DNA from: CAYFMP01 sp964344215
Lineage (GTDB): Bacteria > Pseudomonadota > Alphaproteobacteria > Rhodospirillales > Casp-alpha2
Direction of reading: 5' to 3'
Length of the DNA stretch: 64,000 nt
Assembly: GCA_964344215.1 (NCBI GenBank)
Contig: CAYFMP010000010.1
Location: 1 to 64,000 of the forward strand
Shown here: in pieces, positions 31,655 to 40,275 of the stretch
Numbering within the stretch: the stretch's first letter is position 1
How the letters are laid out: each line of letters begins with the position of its first letter
Program-made: the position numbers and the translations under genes
The notes under the pieces: model-generated
Told to the model about the DNA's origin: nothing
Seen by the model: the letters and a program-made list of their open reading frames with translations, nothing else
Databases searched by the model: none

Positions 31655-32632
31655 ATGTCGATCACCGAACGCATAGACAACATCACGCGCATACCGGCCG
31701 AGTACCGCTCGGCCCTGCCGCCGCCGCCGAAAAGCGTCAAGATAGAGCTGACGGCGCGCTGCGACTATCAATGTTTCTTCTGCGCCACCGGCTACAAGCT
31801 GCGCCAGAAAAGCGACATCGATTGGGATTTCTATCGGCGGATCGTCCGCGAGATGCGCGACGCCGGGGTCGAGGAGCTGGGCGTCTTCTATCTCGGCGAA
31901 TCGTTCCTCTACAAGAGGCTGCCCGAGGCCATCCGCTATGCCAAGAAGGAGGTCGGTTTCCCGTACGTGTTCCTGACCACCAACGGGCGGATGACGGTGG
32001 CCGAGCGGGTCCGCGCGTGCATGGAGGCCGGACTGGACAGCCTCAAGTTCTCGTTCAACTGGGCCGACCCTGAGCAATGCCTGGAGATCACCCGTGTCGA
32101 CGCCTTCGACACGGTGGTCCACAACATCCAGGAAGCGCGTCGGGTGCGCGACGAGGTCGAGGCGGCGACCGGACACCGCTGCGGCCTCTACGCGTCTTCG
32201 ATCCACTACGACGGCGAGCAGCAGCAGCGCATGGAACGGGCCGTCGCCATGATCGAACCTTACGTCGACGAGCACTACTGGCTGCCGCTCTACGGCCAGG
32301 CCGGTCTGACCGCCGGCGCCCGCGGCACCAGGCCGGTCGCCGGCAACGTCGGCCGCGCCGGCAACATGCGCGACCCGCTGCCGTGCTGGGCTGTGTTCAC
32401 GGAGGGCCACATCACGTTTGACGGCCACCTGTCGGCCTGCTGCTTCGACCACGACGGCCGTTTCAACATGGGCGACCTCAACGAGCAGTCGTTCCTGGAG
32501 GCCTGGAACAGCGTCGCCTTTCAGAAGCTGCGGCGGGCCAATTTGGAAAAGGACGTCGCCGGCACCGCGTGTGAGTCCTGCATCGCCTATCAGGACCACA
32601 TCGTCGACGCGCCGCAGGCGATCAGCGCTTAA
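31655..32632 (+). CDS. radical SAM enzyme with C-terminal SPASM-like domain
   Basis: This is a 325-residue radical SAM protein. The 4Fe-4S motif is Cys36-x3-Cys40-x2-Cys43 (RCDYQCFFCATG). The C-terminus carries a further Cys set (LPCWAVF, SACCFDHDGRFNMGDL, CESCIAYQ), as in SPASM/twitch enzymes that bind auxiliary clusters. FLTTNGRM and LDSLKFSFN are typical barrel motifs. SPASM enzymes modify peptides or proteins. No obvious precursor peptide gene is adjacent, so the substrate is unknown. The ATG at 31655 follows GTGGGAG. Confidence 0.88.
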   Translation: MSITERIDNITRIPAEYRSALPPPPKSVKIELTARCDYQCFFCATGYKLRQKSDIDWDFYRRIVREMRDAGVEELGVFYLGESFLYKRLPEAIRYAKKEVGFPYVFLTTNGRMTVAERVRACMEAGLDSLKFSFNWADPEQCLEITRVDAFDTVVHNIQEARRVRDEVEAATGHRCGLYASSIHYDGEQQQRMERAVAMIEPYVDEHYWLPLYGQAGLTAGARGTRPVAGNVGRAGNMRDPLPCWAVFTEGHITFDGHLSACCFDHDGRFNMGDLNEQSFLEAWNSVAFQKLRRANLEKDVAGTACESCIAYQDHIVDAPQAISA

Positions 32633-32794
32633 GAGATGCTTCCGATCGGTTGGCATCGGCGGCCGGTTCCGACCGATCGGATCGCACCTCTCCAGCACAT
32701 CGAAAATCCGAGCAAGGACATCCGACGAACTTGAACCCGGGTGGTTCGGTTCGTTCGGATACGGCTCGAGACCGCGTTCAGGCGTCGAAAGCTC

Positions 32795-33514
32795 TCAGCG
32801 GATCTTGGCGAGAAGCTGCTTGGCCTGCTGCACGCATCCGAATTTCGCCATCCATACCACCCTGTAAGCGTCGGACTGCAGATTGCCGGGAGCCACGAAG
32901 ATCGTCAGGCGGCTGGCCGTGACCGAGCCTTTGAGCCGGGCCATGAACTTGGCGCCGTCCTCGAGAGTGACTTTCTCCGGCCAATCGACGGTGGCGGCGC
33001 CGGCCGGCCAGGACACCGACGATTTGCTGCGGTCGGTGAGGTTGCGCAGCGACAGCTTGGTCTTCCTACCGGCCTTCGAGCGCCACAGCTTGACCGGTCT
33101 GCCGGCGTTCACGCAGTGATTGCCGGAGCGGGTGATATCGACCACCCACGGGTCGTCCGGAGCTTCCGGCGGCTTGGCGGCGCGCATGGTGCCGAGCTCC
33201 CCGGTTTCCTTGCCCGCCCCGGTCAGCAAACCGGAAAGAGACGCCACCAGGTTGCCGCCGTCGGCGCCGCCGCCGCCGGCCTCGACCGGGCCCGACCGTG
33301 GTCCGGCGAGAGTCATCGGCGTGCCGGCTTCGGTAATCAGCGTCACTTCGGCGCCGGCCGGCACATCGAGCGCGGCACCGGATTTGAATACCTGGCCGGC
33401 TTTGATGTCGGGCGCCGTACTGGCGATGACGACCATGTCGCCGGCCAGCGCCGCGCCGGCGAAGCCAATGAAGACGATGAAGAGGAGAAAGACCAATCCG
33501 CGGGATACCATCAC
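32795..33514 (-). CDS. exported protein coupled to adenylate cyclase (FecR-like)
   Basis: This 239-residue protein has a signal peptide (LVFLLFIVFIGFAGAALA). The N-terminal part (VVIASTAPDIKAGQVFKSGAALDVPAGAEVTLITEAG in pieces) resembles the FecR-like strand pattern often found beside CHASE2 cyclases. A Gly/Ala linker and a second strand-rich domain with HCVNAGRPVKLWRS follow. Its ATG overlaps the cyclase stop by four bases, so the two are translationally coupled and likely act together, with this protein in the periplasm next to the CHASE2 sensor. Confidence 0.75.
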   Translation of the reverse strand: MMVSRGLVFLLFIVFIGFAGAALAGDMVVIASTAPDIKAGQVFKSGAALDVPAGAEVTLITEAGTPMTLAGPRSGPVEAGGGGADGGNLVASLSGLLTGAGKETGELGTMRAAKPPEAPDDPWVVDITRSGNHCVNAGRPVKLWRSKAGRKTKLSLRNLTDRSKSSVSWPAGAATVDWPEKVTLEDGAKFMARLKGSVTASRLTIFVAPGNLQSDAYRVVWMAKFGCVQQAKQLLAKIR

Positions 33515-35463
33515 TTCTCTCCCATGACGATACGAGTACCGGATTCGCCGCTTTCCAGCCTTTTCAGGTGAAAGGCGGCCAACCCATCCTCTGGATTCAA
33601 TTCTAAAACATTCCGAAAAGCCGTAACAGCCTCGGGGTTATCCTCCTCCATATACCGGAAAGCCTCGGCATAGGCTGTGACGGCGCGCATAGTCTTGCTG
33701 TCATCGGAAACCGGTTCGAATACCTCGATCGCTTCCTCCTTGCCCTTCAGCACGAGGGCGCCGACTTGCCGGAATTCGAGGTCGGGACATTGGCGGGCGG
33801 TGGTTTCGCTGATGCAGACCCGGGTGCCGAGGTGCTTGTTGACGCTTTCCAGGCGGGCCGCCGTGTTGACGGTGTCGCCGAGGCCGGTGTAGTCGAAGAA
33901 CTGCTCGCTGCCGAAGTTGCCGACGGTGGCGATCCCGGTATGGACGCCGATACGGGTGATGCCGACTTCGACGCCGCGCGCCGCCTGGTCCTCGACGAAA
34001 CGCTGGCCGAAGGCGTCCATCTCGAGGGCGCAGGCGACGGCGCGGGCCCGGTGGTCGGGCTGCTCGACCGGCGCATTGAAAAAGGCGACAACGGCATCGC
34101 CGATCAGCTTGTCCAGAGTCGCATCGTGCTTGAGCGCGATGTCCAGCATTCCGCCCATGTACTCCCACAGCAATTTGACCAGCGCTTCCGGCTCGGTGCG
34201 CTCGGTCAACGACGTGAAGCTAGCCATGTCGGTGAACAGGAAGGTCAGTTCGCGGCGGTCGCCGCCGACCTTGAGCTGGTCGGGGTCGGCGATCAATTGG
34301 TCGACGACGGAGCGCGACACGAAGTGCGAAAAGGCCTCGCGGATGTAGCGTTTCTGCTCGCGGTCGCGGCGCCCGAGATAAGCGACGCCGCCGCCGCTGC
34401 CGATCAGAAAGGCGATCGAGGGAGGCAGCAGCGGTAGCATCAGGCCGGTTTGGCCATAGGCGGCGAAGCCGCCGATCCAGACGGCGGCGACGATGACGGC
34501 GACCAGTAGGCCCTTGACGGCGGTGACGGCGTCGAGCGCCGCCACCGCCAACCCGAGAACGGCGACCGCCAGGACCAGCGCCGCCGTGCCGCCGGTGCCG
34601 AGCGCCGGCTTGTTGCGGCCGTCGAGCAGTTGGGCCAGGGCGTGGGCATGGACGACGACGCCGGGCAGCGAGCCGGCACGGGCGCCGCGGGCGGCGGCGA
34701 ACGGGGTGCGGTGGCGGTCGATCATCGGCAGGTCTGCACCGATCAGGAAGACCTTGCCGGCCAGCCACGGCTTCGGCAGGAACGCCGCGGTATGGGCCGG
34801 GAACCTCTTGAAGGCGGGAGTTTTGGAGTCGGGCGGCGGCCGGTAGGCGAGGTCGAGGTCGTCTTTCGGCGTCGAGCGACCGAGAAGGTCGGCGATGACG
34901 CTCATGAAGCCGGGCCGCCACTTGCCGTCGATGGTCTCGCCGGCATAGATCCAGCGCACGGTGCCGTCGGCGCCGTCCTTGGCCAGGTTGGCCGGGCCGC
35001 TGCGGATGCCGGAGGTGAAGGCGCCGAGATAGGCTGCTTGCTTCTTGGTCAGTCCGAACCCCTTGCCGGCCGAAGCGACCACGACCGGCGTCGACAACTC
35101 AAGCAGGGTTTTGCGGAGCAGGTTGTCCTTGGCCGGCTCGGTCGGCTGGTCGAACAGGATGTCGATACCGATGGCGGCCGGCCTGGCTTCGTCGAGTTTC
35201 CTCAAGAGCGCCGCCAGGAAACCGCGGTCGACCGGCGAGCGGTAGGGAAGCGCCGCCAGGGTGTCCTCGGTGATGGTGAGGACGACGACGTCCGCGTTCT
35301 GCGGTTCGGGCGAGGCCAGGGCGCCGAACCGGAAATCGGCCAGCCAGTTCTCCGTCACCTGGACGATCGGCAGCAGGCGTGGCAGGCCGAGGCCGACGCT
35401 GGCCGAAAGAACGGCGATCAGCAGAACCGGAACGATGTCTCGAGGGGAAATCGAATGGAACAT
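33511..35463 (-). CDS. CHASE2-domain adenylate cyclase
   Basis: This 650-residue membrane protein has an N-terminal helix, a periplasmic CHASE2 sensor (about 30-270, with VVLTITEDTLAALPYRSPVDRGFLAALL in pieces), three more helices (about 285-365), and a class III cyclase domain (about 390-580). The cyclase has metal Asp in LFTDMASFTSL and the adenine-selecting Lys and Asp in LDKLIGDAVVAFFN and DYTGLGDTVNTAARLES, so it should make cAMP. A short TPR-like tail ends the protein. It is cotranscribed with the exported protein downstream. cAMP from it could feed a CRP-type regulator. Confidence 0.92.
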   Translation of the reverse strand: MFHSISPRDIVPVLLIAVLSASVGLGLPRLLPIVQVTENWLADFRFGALASPEPQNADVVVLTITEDTLAALPYRSPVDRGFLAALLRKLDEARPAAIGIDILFDQPTEPAKDNLLRKTLLELSTPVVVASAGKGFGLTKKQAAYLGAFTSGIRSGPANLAKDGADGTVRWIYAGETIDGKWRPGFMSVIADLLGRSTPKDDLDLAYRPPPDSKTPAFKRFPAHTAAFLPKPWLAGKVFLIGADLPMIDRHRTPFAAARGARAGSLPGVVVHAHALAQLLDGRNKPALGTGGTAALVLAVAVLGLAVAALDAVTAVKGLLVAVIVAAVWIGGFAAYGQTGLMLPLLPPSIAFLIGSGGGVAYLGRRDREQKRYIREAFSHFVSRSVVDQLIADPDQLKVGGDRRELTFLFTDMASFTSLTERTEPEALVKLLWEYMGGMLDIALKHDATLDKLIGDAVVAFFNAPVEQPDHRARAVACALEMDAFGQRFVEDQAARGVEVGITRIGVHTGIATVGNFGSEQFFDYTGLGDTVNTAARLESVNKHLGTRVCISETTARQCPDLEFRQVGALVLKGKEEAIEVFEPVSDDSKTMRAVTAYAEAFRYMEEDNPEAVTAFRNVLELNPEDGLAAFHLKRLESGESGTRIVMGEK

Positions 35464-35703
35464 GGTACGGGCCCGCCGCCCCTACCATAGAGCGCGTTTC
35501 GTCGAATTTGAAACGCCAATCGGAGTCGGATCGAGTTTGTCGGCGACCGCCGGCGAATTCGGGCGTCGCCGAGGAAGACGACAGCAGGTCGGCGATAAGC
35601 GGCGGTCGGGGGTGGACGTTCACCGCGCGCGCGATCGGGCGCGGAAAGAAAGGGTGGCACGGGTCCCATCGACCCGGCGCCGCCCTCTTGACCTGGCGAA
35701 GCC

Positions 35704-35976
35704 CTAATTGATGTTCTGCAGAAGCTGCGGCCTCTTCGCGGCCGCCTTATCGGCCAACTTTTGGCACTTCTTTTTCTTGCCCTTGGCGGCGGCGGCGGCC
35801 GCTTTTTCGAGAAGATTCTTGGCCGCTTGAACGTTCGAGTTCTTGGCGTTGCCGGCGGACAGCGCGTCCTGCATGGCGGCGACCCTGGAGGCGCAGTCGG
35901 CACGGGCCGGGGTGGCGGTGGCGAACGCGGTAAGGAAAAGCGCCGCCGCGGCGGCGGACAGGATGGTGGGTTTCAT
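35704..35976 (-). CDS. small exported Lys/Ala-rich protein (90 aa)
   Basis: It has a signal peptide (MKPTILSAAAAALFLTAFATATPARA). The mature part of 64 residues is an Ala/Lys-rich helix with two Cys (DCASRV and KKKKCQKLADKAAAKRPQ). Its size and composition suggest a periplasmic helical protein of unknown role. A GAGGGGGAAA site precedes the ATG. It is transcribed alone. Confidence 0.7.
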   Translation of the reverse strand: MKPTILSAAAAALFLTAFATATPARADCASRVAAMQDALSAGNAKNSNVQAAKNLLEKAAAAAAKGKKKKCQKLADKAAAKRPQLLQNIN

Positions 35977-36467
35977 CTCTTGGTTTCCCCCTCAGGTGGT
36001 AGCTCGACAGTCGGGCGATAGTTTACGGCTTTTTCGCCGCCTGTAAACGGGGTGCCGGAAACGCCGACTTTCCCCGCCACGCCAACGTGGCGCCGAACAA
36101 AACCGGCGCCGCCGGGCCTCTGCGGTATCAGGTTCAGGGTTGACCCGGTGAAACGGAGAACGGCCGTCATCAAGTGGGTTGGACGCGCCGTGGTGTCTTA
36201 AAACGAGGATATCCACGGTACCCTTGGCCACCTAATCCGGTTCGGGGCTGGTTTCCCGCGCTGGGTCGGTTTCCCCTGTTTGGGGAGAGGTCCGTGTCGT
36301 CTCCTCGTAGGCTTTTCGGTCGAATGCGGACATGGATCGCAGCGCGCCCGGAAGTTTGCTGGCAGCCTCAAGCAGGCTTCGGCAAGCCATGCGCGGAAAA
36401 ATCCGTTCGGAAAAATCGAGGTTTGGGCGAACTCCTGGCGACCCTCAAATGAGAGCTTTTTCAGACG
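35977..36467. other. intergenic region, no gene recognised
   Basis: These 491 bases contain no convincing open frame on either strand. A perfect 7-bp hairpin (CGCCACG 36075-36081, loop CCAA, CGTGGCG 36086-36092) lies upstream of the small exported protein gene. I could not match the rest to a known structured RNA. Confidence 0.5.
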
Positions 36468-36941
36468 TTAGGAAAACCCGGGCCGGAACACCATCAGCGC
36501 CAATATCGCCGTCATGGCGATGAGCGCCGGCCAGCCCAGGACGAACCATAGCCGCATACAGCGGTGATAGTCGGCTGGTAGCGGCTCGTTCTCGGCGCCG
36601 CGGGTGGCCAGGTCGCGCATGCGGATTTGCAGTCGGACGACCGGCAACCAGCAGCCGGCGGCCAGGACGTAAAGGCCGAGGCTGGCGACGATCCAGGTTT
36701 CCGACCAGGTATAGCCGGCGAGGTGAACGAGCCAGGCCCCGGTCAACGGCTGCAGGAATACCGTCGGCGTGGTGAATATCCAGTCGGCCAGGACGACGGT
36801 GCGGCTGACCGAAGCGATGGCCCGGACTTCGCCTCGCAGATGGGTCGCGTACATGAAGAACGCGGTGCCCACTCCGGTGCCGACCAGTACCGTCGCCGAC
36901 AGGATGTGGAGCAGCTTCACGGCGCTGAAAAGATCCATCAT
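36468..36941 (-). CDS. DUF2269 family membrane protein
   Basis: This 157-residue protein has four predicted helices, in the DUF2269 pattern: KLLHILSATVLVGTGVGTAFFMY at the start, the central SRTVVLADWIFTTPTVFLQPLTG, and CMRLWFVLGWPALIAMTAILALMVFRP at the end. His12 in the first helix recalls heme- or metal-binding membrane proteins. The ATG at 36941 overlaps the stop of the upstream SDR/DoxX gene (ATGA), so they are translationally coupled. The longer open frame to 37277 is antisense noise. Confidence 0.85.
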   Translation of the reverse strand: MMDLFSAVKLLHILSATVLVGTGVGTAFFMYATHLRGEVRAIASVSRTVVLADWIFTTPTVFLQPLTGAWLVHLAGYTWSETWIVASLGLYVLAAGCWLPVVRLQIRMRDLATRGAENEPLPADYHRCMRLWFVLGWPALIAMTAILALMVFRPGFS

Positions 36942-38230
36942 CGCCGCTCCGCCAGCACCATCATGACGAGGATCGCCGGGATCAGCGCAAGGTTCTTGAC
37001 CAGCCCGCCCAGGGGTGCCAGCCACAACTCCGGCGCCTCCAGCCCGACGACGAACGTATATCCAAGAACCATCACCAGCATGGCCAGACCGGCCGGGCGG
37101 ACGAAACGGGCGAACAACGCTGCGGCCCCGACCAGGATGTCGAGGATCGAGGTCGACCAGATCGCCAAGCGATGGGTTTCCGAATCCATACCGAGGGTCG
37201 GTACCTCGCTCAGGAACGCCGACGAAATCATTGCGAAGCCGGCGATCCCGGAGACGATCCACACGGCCGCAAGGCACAACCGCAGAACCGGGCCGAGGAA
37301 ATAGAGGCGTGCATGCCAGCGGTCCTGGACGTGGCTGGGATGACGAGCAAGCGCCTCGCTAACGCTGATCGGCCTATGGCCGCTCAATGCTTCCAGGGTC
37401 TCGAAGGCGTCGTCGGCGCCGACATTGCCCCGCATCAACATCTTGTACATTGCCCGGCCCAGAGGTCCGGAGCCGAAGATCTGGCCCAGCGCGGCGCCGA
37501 ATCGGACGGCAGCGCCCGGTAGCTTGGCGATGCGGACGGGCCGCAACTTCAGCCATTGCCGCAGGTTGACCAGAAACGTGGCGAGATCCATGTGCTCTGG
37601 CCCGACGGCCTCGACGACCCTCCTGATCGGCTTGGTCCGGTCGATGATGCCGACGACAGCAGCCGCCAGGTCCTCCGCCGTGATCGGCGCCATCTGTAGG
37701 GAGTTCCGTGAACCCGTACCCGGGACGAACAGCACCCATGGCAGCGCCGCCATGGCACGCAGCAGCGAGGTGCCGCCGTAGCTGCCCGCCGGTGACCAGA
37801 CCAGCGACGGGCGGACAACGGTCCAGTCGAGGGAGGTCGCCATCAATGCCTTGTCGCCTTCGTGCTTGGAGGCGACGAAGGCCGTGTCGGCGGCGTCACC
37901 AATGGCCGATATCTGGACGACCTTGTCGACGCCAACCTGTTCACAGGCCGCGAACAGGGCCACCGGTGCGACGCGGTGAACCCGATCGAAGGTCGCTTGG
38001 CCGGTCTCGCGCAGGATGCCCGCGCAATTGACCACGGCCTCGACGCCGTCGAGCCGCGGCAGCCAGTCGCCGGGTTCAAGGTCGCGGGCGAAGTCGCAGG
38101 CGATGCGGCCCGGCGGCGATACGCCGGTCCCGGCGCGGACCCCGCGTAGGACCGTGTGACCGCCGGATTCCAACGCCGCCGCCACGTGACTGCCGATGAA
38201 CCCGTTGGCCCCCGTAACCAGAATACGCAC
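36938..38230 (-). CDS. NAD(P)-binding SDR protein fused to a DoxX-like membrane domain
   Basis: This 430-residue fusion has an N-terminal extended/atypical SDR Rossmann domain (ILVTGANGFIGSHVAAALES, then VEAVVNCAG and VVRPSLVWSPAG) covering about residues 1-290. A four-helix DoxX-like domain (about 305-430: LRLCLAAVWIVSGIAGFA, ILDILVGAAALFARF) follows. This layout suggests a membrane-bound NAD(P)H-dependent redox or quinone-linked role. The GTG at 38230 is chosen because GGAGGAG lies just upstream and the Rossmann motif follows at once. It is coupled to the DUF2269 gene. Confidence 0.88.
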   Translation of the reverse strand: MRILVTGANGFIGSHVAAALESGGHTVLRGVRAGTGVSPPGRIACDFARDLEPGDWLPRLDGVEAVVNCAGILRETGQATFDRVHRVAPVALFAACEQVGVDKVVQISAIGDAADTAFVASKHEGDKALMATSLDWTVVRPSLVWSPAGSYGGTSLLRAMAALPWVLFVPGTGSRNSLQMAPITAEDLAAAVVGIIDRTKPIRRVVEAVGPEHMDLATFLVNLRQWLKLRPVRIAKLPGAAVRFGAALGQIFGSGPLGRAMYKMLMRGNVGADDAFETLEALSGHRPISVSEALARHPSHVQDRWHARLYFLGPVLRLCLAAVWIVSGIAGFAMISSAFLSEVPTLGMDSETHRLAIWSTSILDILVGAAALFARFVRPAGLAMLVMVLGYTFVVGLEAPELWLAPLGGLVKNLALIPAILVMMVLAERR

Positions 38231-38323
38231 CCGTCTTTCTCCTCCCCGCGCGCCCATACTATCCCACTTGTTGAAATCCCGTCTCCATGGTTTCACAATC
38301 CATGGCTGAACGGGGAGATATCA

Positions 38324-38737
38324 ATGGAAGCGGTTTTCAAGAGCTTGCTGGCCGGGTTTCCGATCCTGATGCTGCATTCGGCGCTGACGTTTGCCATCCT
38401 GATTTGCGGCGTCCTGGTCCATGTCAGGATCACGCCCTACAGCGACGTCAAGCTCGTCAAGGAAGGAAATACGGCTGTCGCGGTGACACTAGGCGGTGCG
38501 ATCCTGGGTCTGGCGATCCCTTTGGCGTTCTGTTTGGCGAGCAGCGTCAGCGGACTCGATATCCTGGTTTGGGGTGTCGTCGTCGTGGTTCTGCAGTTGA
38601 TCGCTTACAAAATCGCCGACTTCATTCTCAGCGACCTGCCACAGCGTATCGAAAATGGAGAAATCGGCGCCGCCGTCTTTCTGGTCTCGATCAAGCTCGC
38701 GGTGGCCGCGATCAATGCCGCCGCCGTCGTCGGTTAG
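38324..38737 (+). CDS. DUF350 family membrane protein
   Basis: This 137-residue inner-membrane protein has four helices in two similar halves (LMLHSALTFAILICGVLV; GNTAVAVTLGGAILGLAIPLAFCL; GAAVFLVSIKLAVAAINAAAVVG). This repeated arrangement and the GNxAVAVxLGG motif are hallmarks of DUF350/UPF0719. The function is unknown. A GGGGAG site precedes the ATG at 38324. It is followed 36 bases later by the protease gene on the same strand. Confidence 0.85.
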   Translation: MEAVFKSLLAGFPILMLHSALTFAILICGVLVHVRITPYSDVKLVKEGNTAVAVTLGGAILGLAIPLAFCLASSVSGLDILVWGVVVVVLQLIAYKIADFILSDLPQRIENGEIGAAVFLVSIKLAVAAINAAAVVG

Positions 38738-38773
38738 GGCCGGGCGGCCGACGCGGATTGAGGAAACCCCGAC

Positions 38774-39664
38774 ATGCGCATCACGACCTTCCTGTTTCTC
38801 CTGTGGGCCGGCATCGGGGTCGGCGGACTCATCCTGGAAGAGGTCGAGGCGTGGTGGCAGGATAGCTTTTCGCGCCGGCCGGATCCTCGGATCTTCGAAG
38901 GACCGCTTTGGGAGTTCGCCACCGAGGATTGGCAGCACTGGGATGTTGCCCCGAGCGAGAACGAAGTTCCGAGGCAGGCACCCGTGTTGAAAGAGATGGT
39001 TATCGAGGAACTCGAGGAAGGTGGCCCCGTCGTCGGGACGGCGTTCTCCGTGACAAGATCGGGATACTGGCTGACCGCCCGTCATGTCGTCGACAACTGC
39101 GGGAAGGTGCTGATCCAGGTCGCCTCGGATACGGGTATCAGAGTACGAAAAATTGTCTCTCACCCGAAAGCCGATGTCAGTCTGCTGGAGACCGACCGGG
39201 GGTTCCCGCCGCTGGCCGTCGCGAAGGAGGCTGGGGACCCCGAGAACGGATTTCACTTCGGTTTTCCACGCGCCATTCCGGGCGCGCTTCACACCACGTA
39301 TCTGGGTCAAGGCCGTATCATGTTTCCAAGCCGGGTCGACTCCTCGGAGCCTGTTTTCGTCTGGACCGAGGAATCGCGCGTGCCGAATGTTTTCGAATCG
39401 CTGGGTGGGATAAGCGGTGGCCCGGTCGTCGACGATGCGGGTCGGGTCATCGGCGTGATATTGGCGGAATCGGCACGCCGCGGACGGACCTACTCGGCGA
39501 CGCCCGCGACGGTCGGCCAGACACTCGATCTGGCCGGAGCCGACATCACGGCGCCGGATACCGCCTTTTCTTACCGGCAAAGACTTACGGCAGACGATTA
39601 CGCCAAGTTCGGCCGTGCCGTCATAAGAGGCTTGACGGTGGCCCGGGTGATCTGCCGGCAATAG
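38774..39664 (+). CDS. membrane-anchored trypsin-like serine protease
   Basis: This 296-residue protein has an N-terminal signal anchor (TTFLFLLWAGIGVGGLIL) and a chymotrypsin-fold domain from about residue 85. The triad reads His104 in WLTARHVVD, Asp134 in KADVSLLE, and Ser214 in GGISGGPVVD. The usual GDSGGP is replaced by GISGGP, which keeps the nucleophile and oxyanion glycines. The anchor places the protease in the periplasm. No PDZ domain is present, so it is not a DegP type. A link to the envelope proteins further right is possible but only by neighbourhood. Confidence 0.85.
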   Translation: MRITTFLFLLWAGIGVGGLILEEVEAWWQDSFSRRPDPRIFEGPLWEFATEDWQHWDVAPSENEVPRQAPVLKEMVIEELEEGGPVVGTAFSVTRSGYWLTARHVVDNCGKVLIQVASDTGIRVRKIVSHPKADVSLLETDRGFPPLAVAKEAGDPENGFHFGFPRAIPGALHTTYLGQGRIMFPSRVDSSEPVFVWTEESRVPNVFESLGGISGGPVVDDAGRVIGVILAESARRGRTYSATPATVGQTLDLAGADITAPDTAFSYRQRLTADDYAKFGRAVIRGLTVARVICRQ

Positions 39665-39688
39665 AGCCCGGTCGCGTTCGAGCCGTAT

Positions 39689-40174
39689 CTACCTGGCGAG
39701 CGAGAAAATCTCGGTCAACAGCCGACCGATAGTTTCCGCCATGCCGTCGAGGTCCCGATAGACGGCTTTCAGGGCCCGAACGTGGGCGAACACCAGAACC
39801 GCGACGGCGATCGCTACGACGGCGCGACCGATCCTGCCTCTTCCCCAACCTATACCCAACACCGCGCAGATCGCCGGCCACCAGATCATGTAGACGATCA
39901 CCAACCCCGGAGTCGAAAGGCGGCGGACCGGCGGAACAAGAAGCGGTGGAATCGCCATCAGATATTCCAACGGTTTCAGGGCGGAAATCCCCTGCGCCGC
40001 GCCGCTCAACCCGATGGCCAGCAATAGGACGGCAATCGCCATGCCGATCACGGCGCCGACCGACCATGGCTTCCTCAGGTGTTCCAATTTCGGACCATAC
40101 TTCCAGTTCGGATCACGGACGACGATACACGAGTGCGACCGCCACGTCTCGAACGGGAGGCAAGGGAACGGCAA
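39689..40174 (-). CDS. hypothetical membrane protein (161 aa)
   Basis: It has about four hydrophobic segments (AVIGMAIAVLLLAIGLSG; LEYLMAIPPLLVPP; LVIVYMIWWPAICAVLGIGWG; AVVAIAVAVLVFAHVRAL). No family is recognised. The start is uncertain: TTG at 40174 with a GAGGG upstream is used because no better codon lies before the first helix. It converges on the protease gene and lies downstream of the TPR gene of the VWA cluster, 101 bases away, on the same strand. Confidence 0.55.
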   Translation of the reverse strand: MPFPCLPFETWRSHSCIVVRDPNWKYGPKLEHLRKPWSVGAVIGMAIAVLLLAIGLSGAAQGISALKPLEYLMAIPPLLVPPVRRLSTPGLVIVYMIWWPAICAVLGIGWGRGRIGRAVVAIAVAVLVFAHVRALKAVYRDLDGMAETIGRLLTEIFSLAR

Positions 40175-40275
40175 CGCCGCCCTCGCGCGCGACCCGACGA
40201 CGGGGGATCGGCGACGCCCTCGTAGTCGGCTTCAATTGTGACAACCCTTGGCGACACAGATCCAGAAGCCGCCGG

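Noticed and set aside
35973..36471. Small open frames and a structured RNA (RNase P, tmRNA, SRP) in this gap
   Set aside because: The frames lack ribosome binding sites and protein-like composition. None of the conserved cores of those RNAs could be found.
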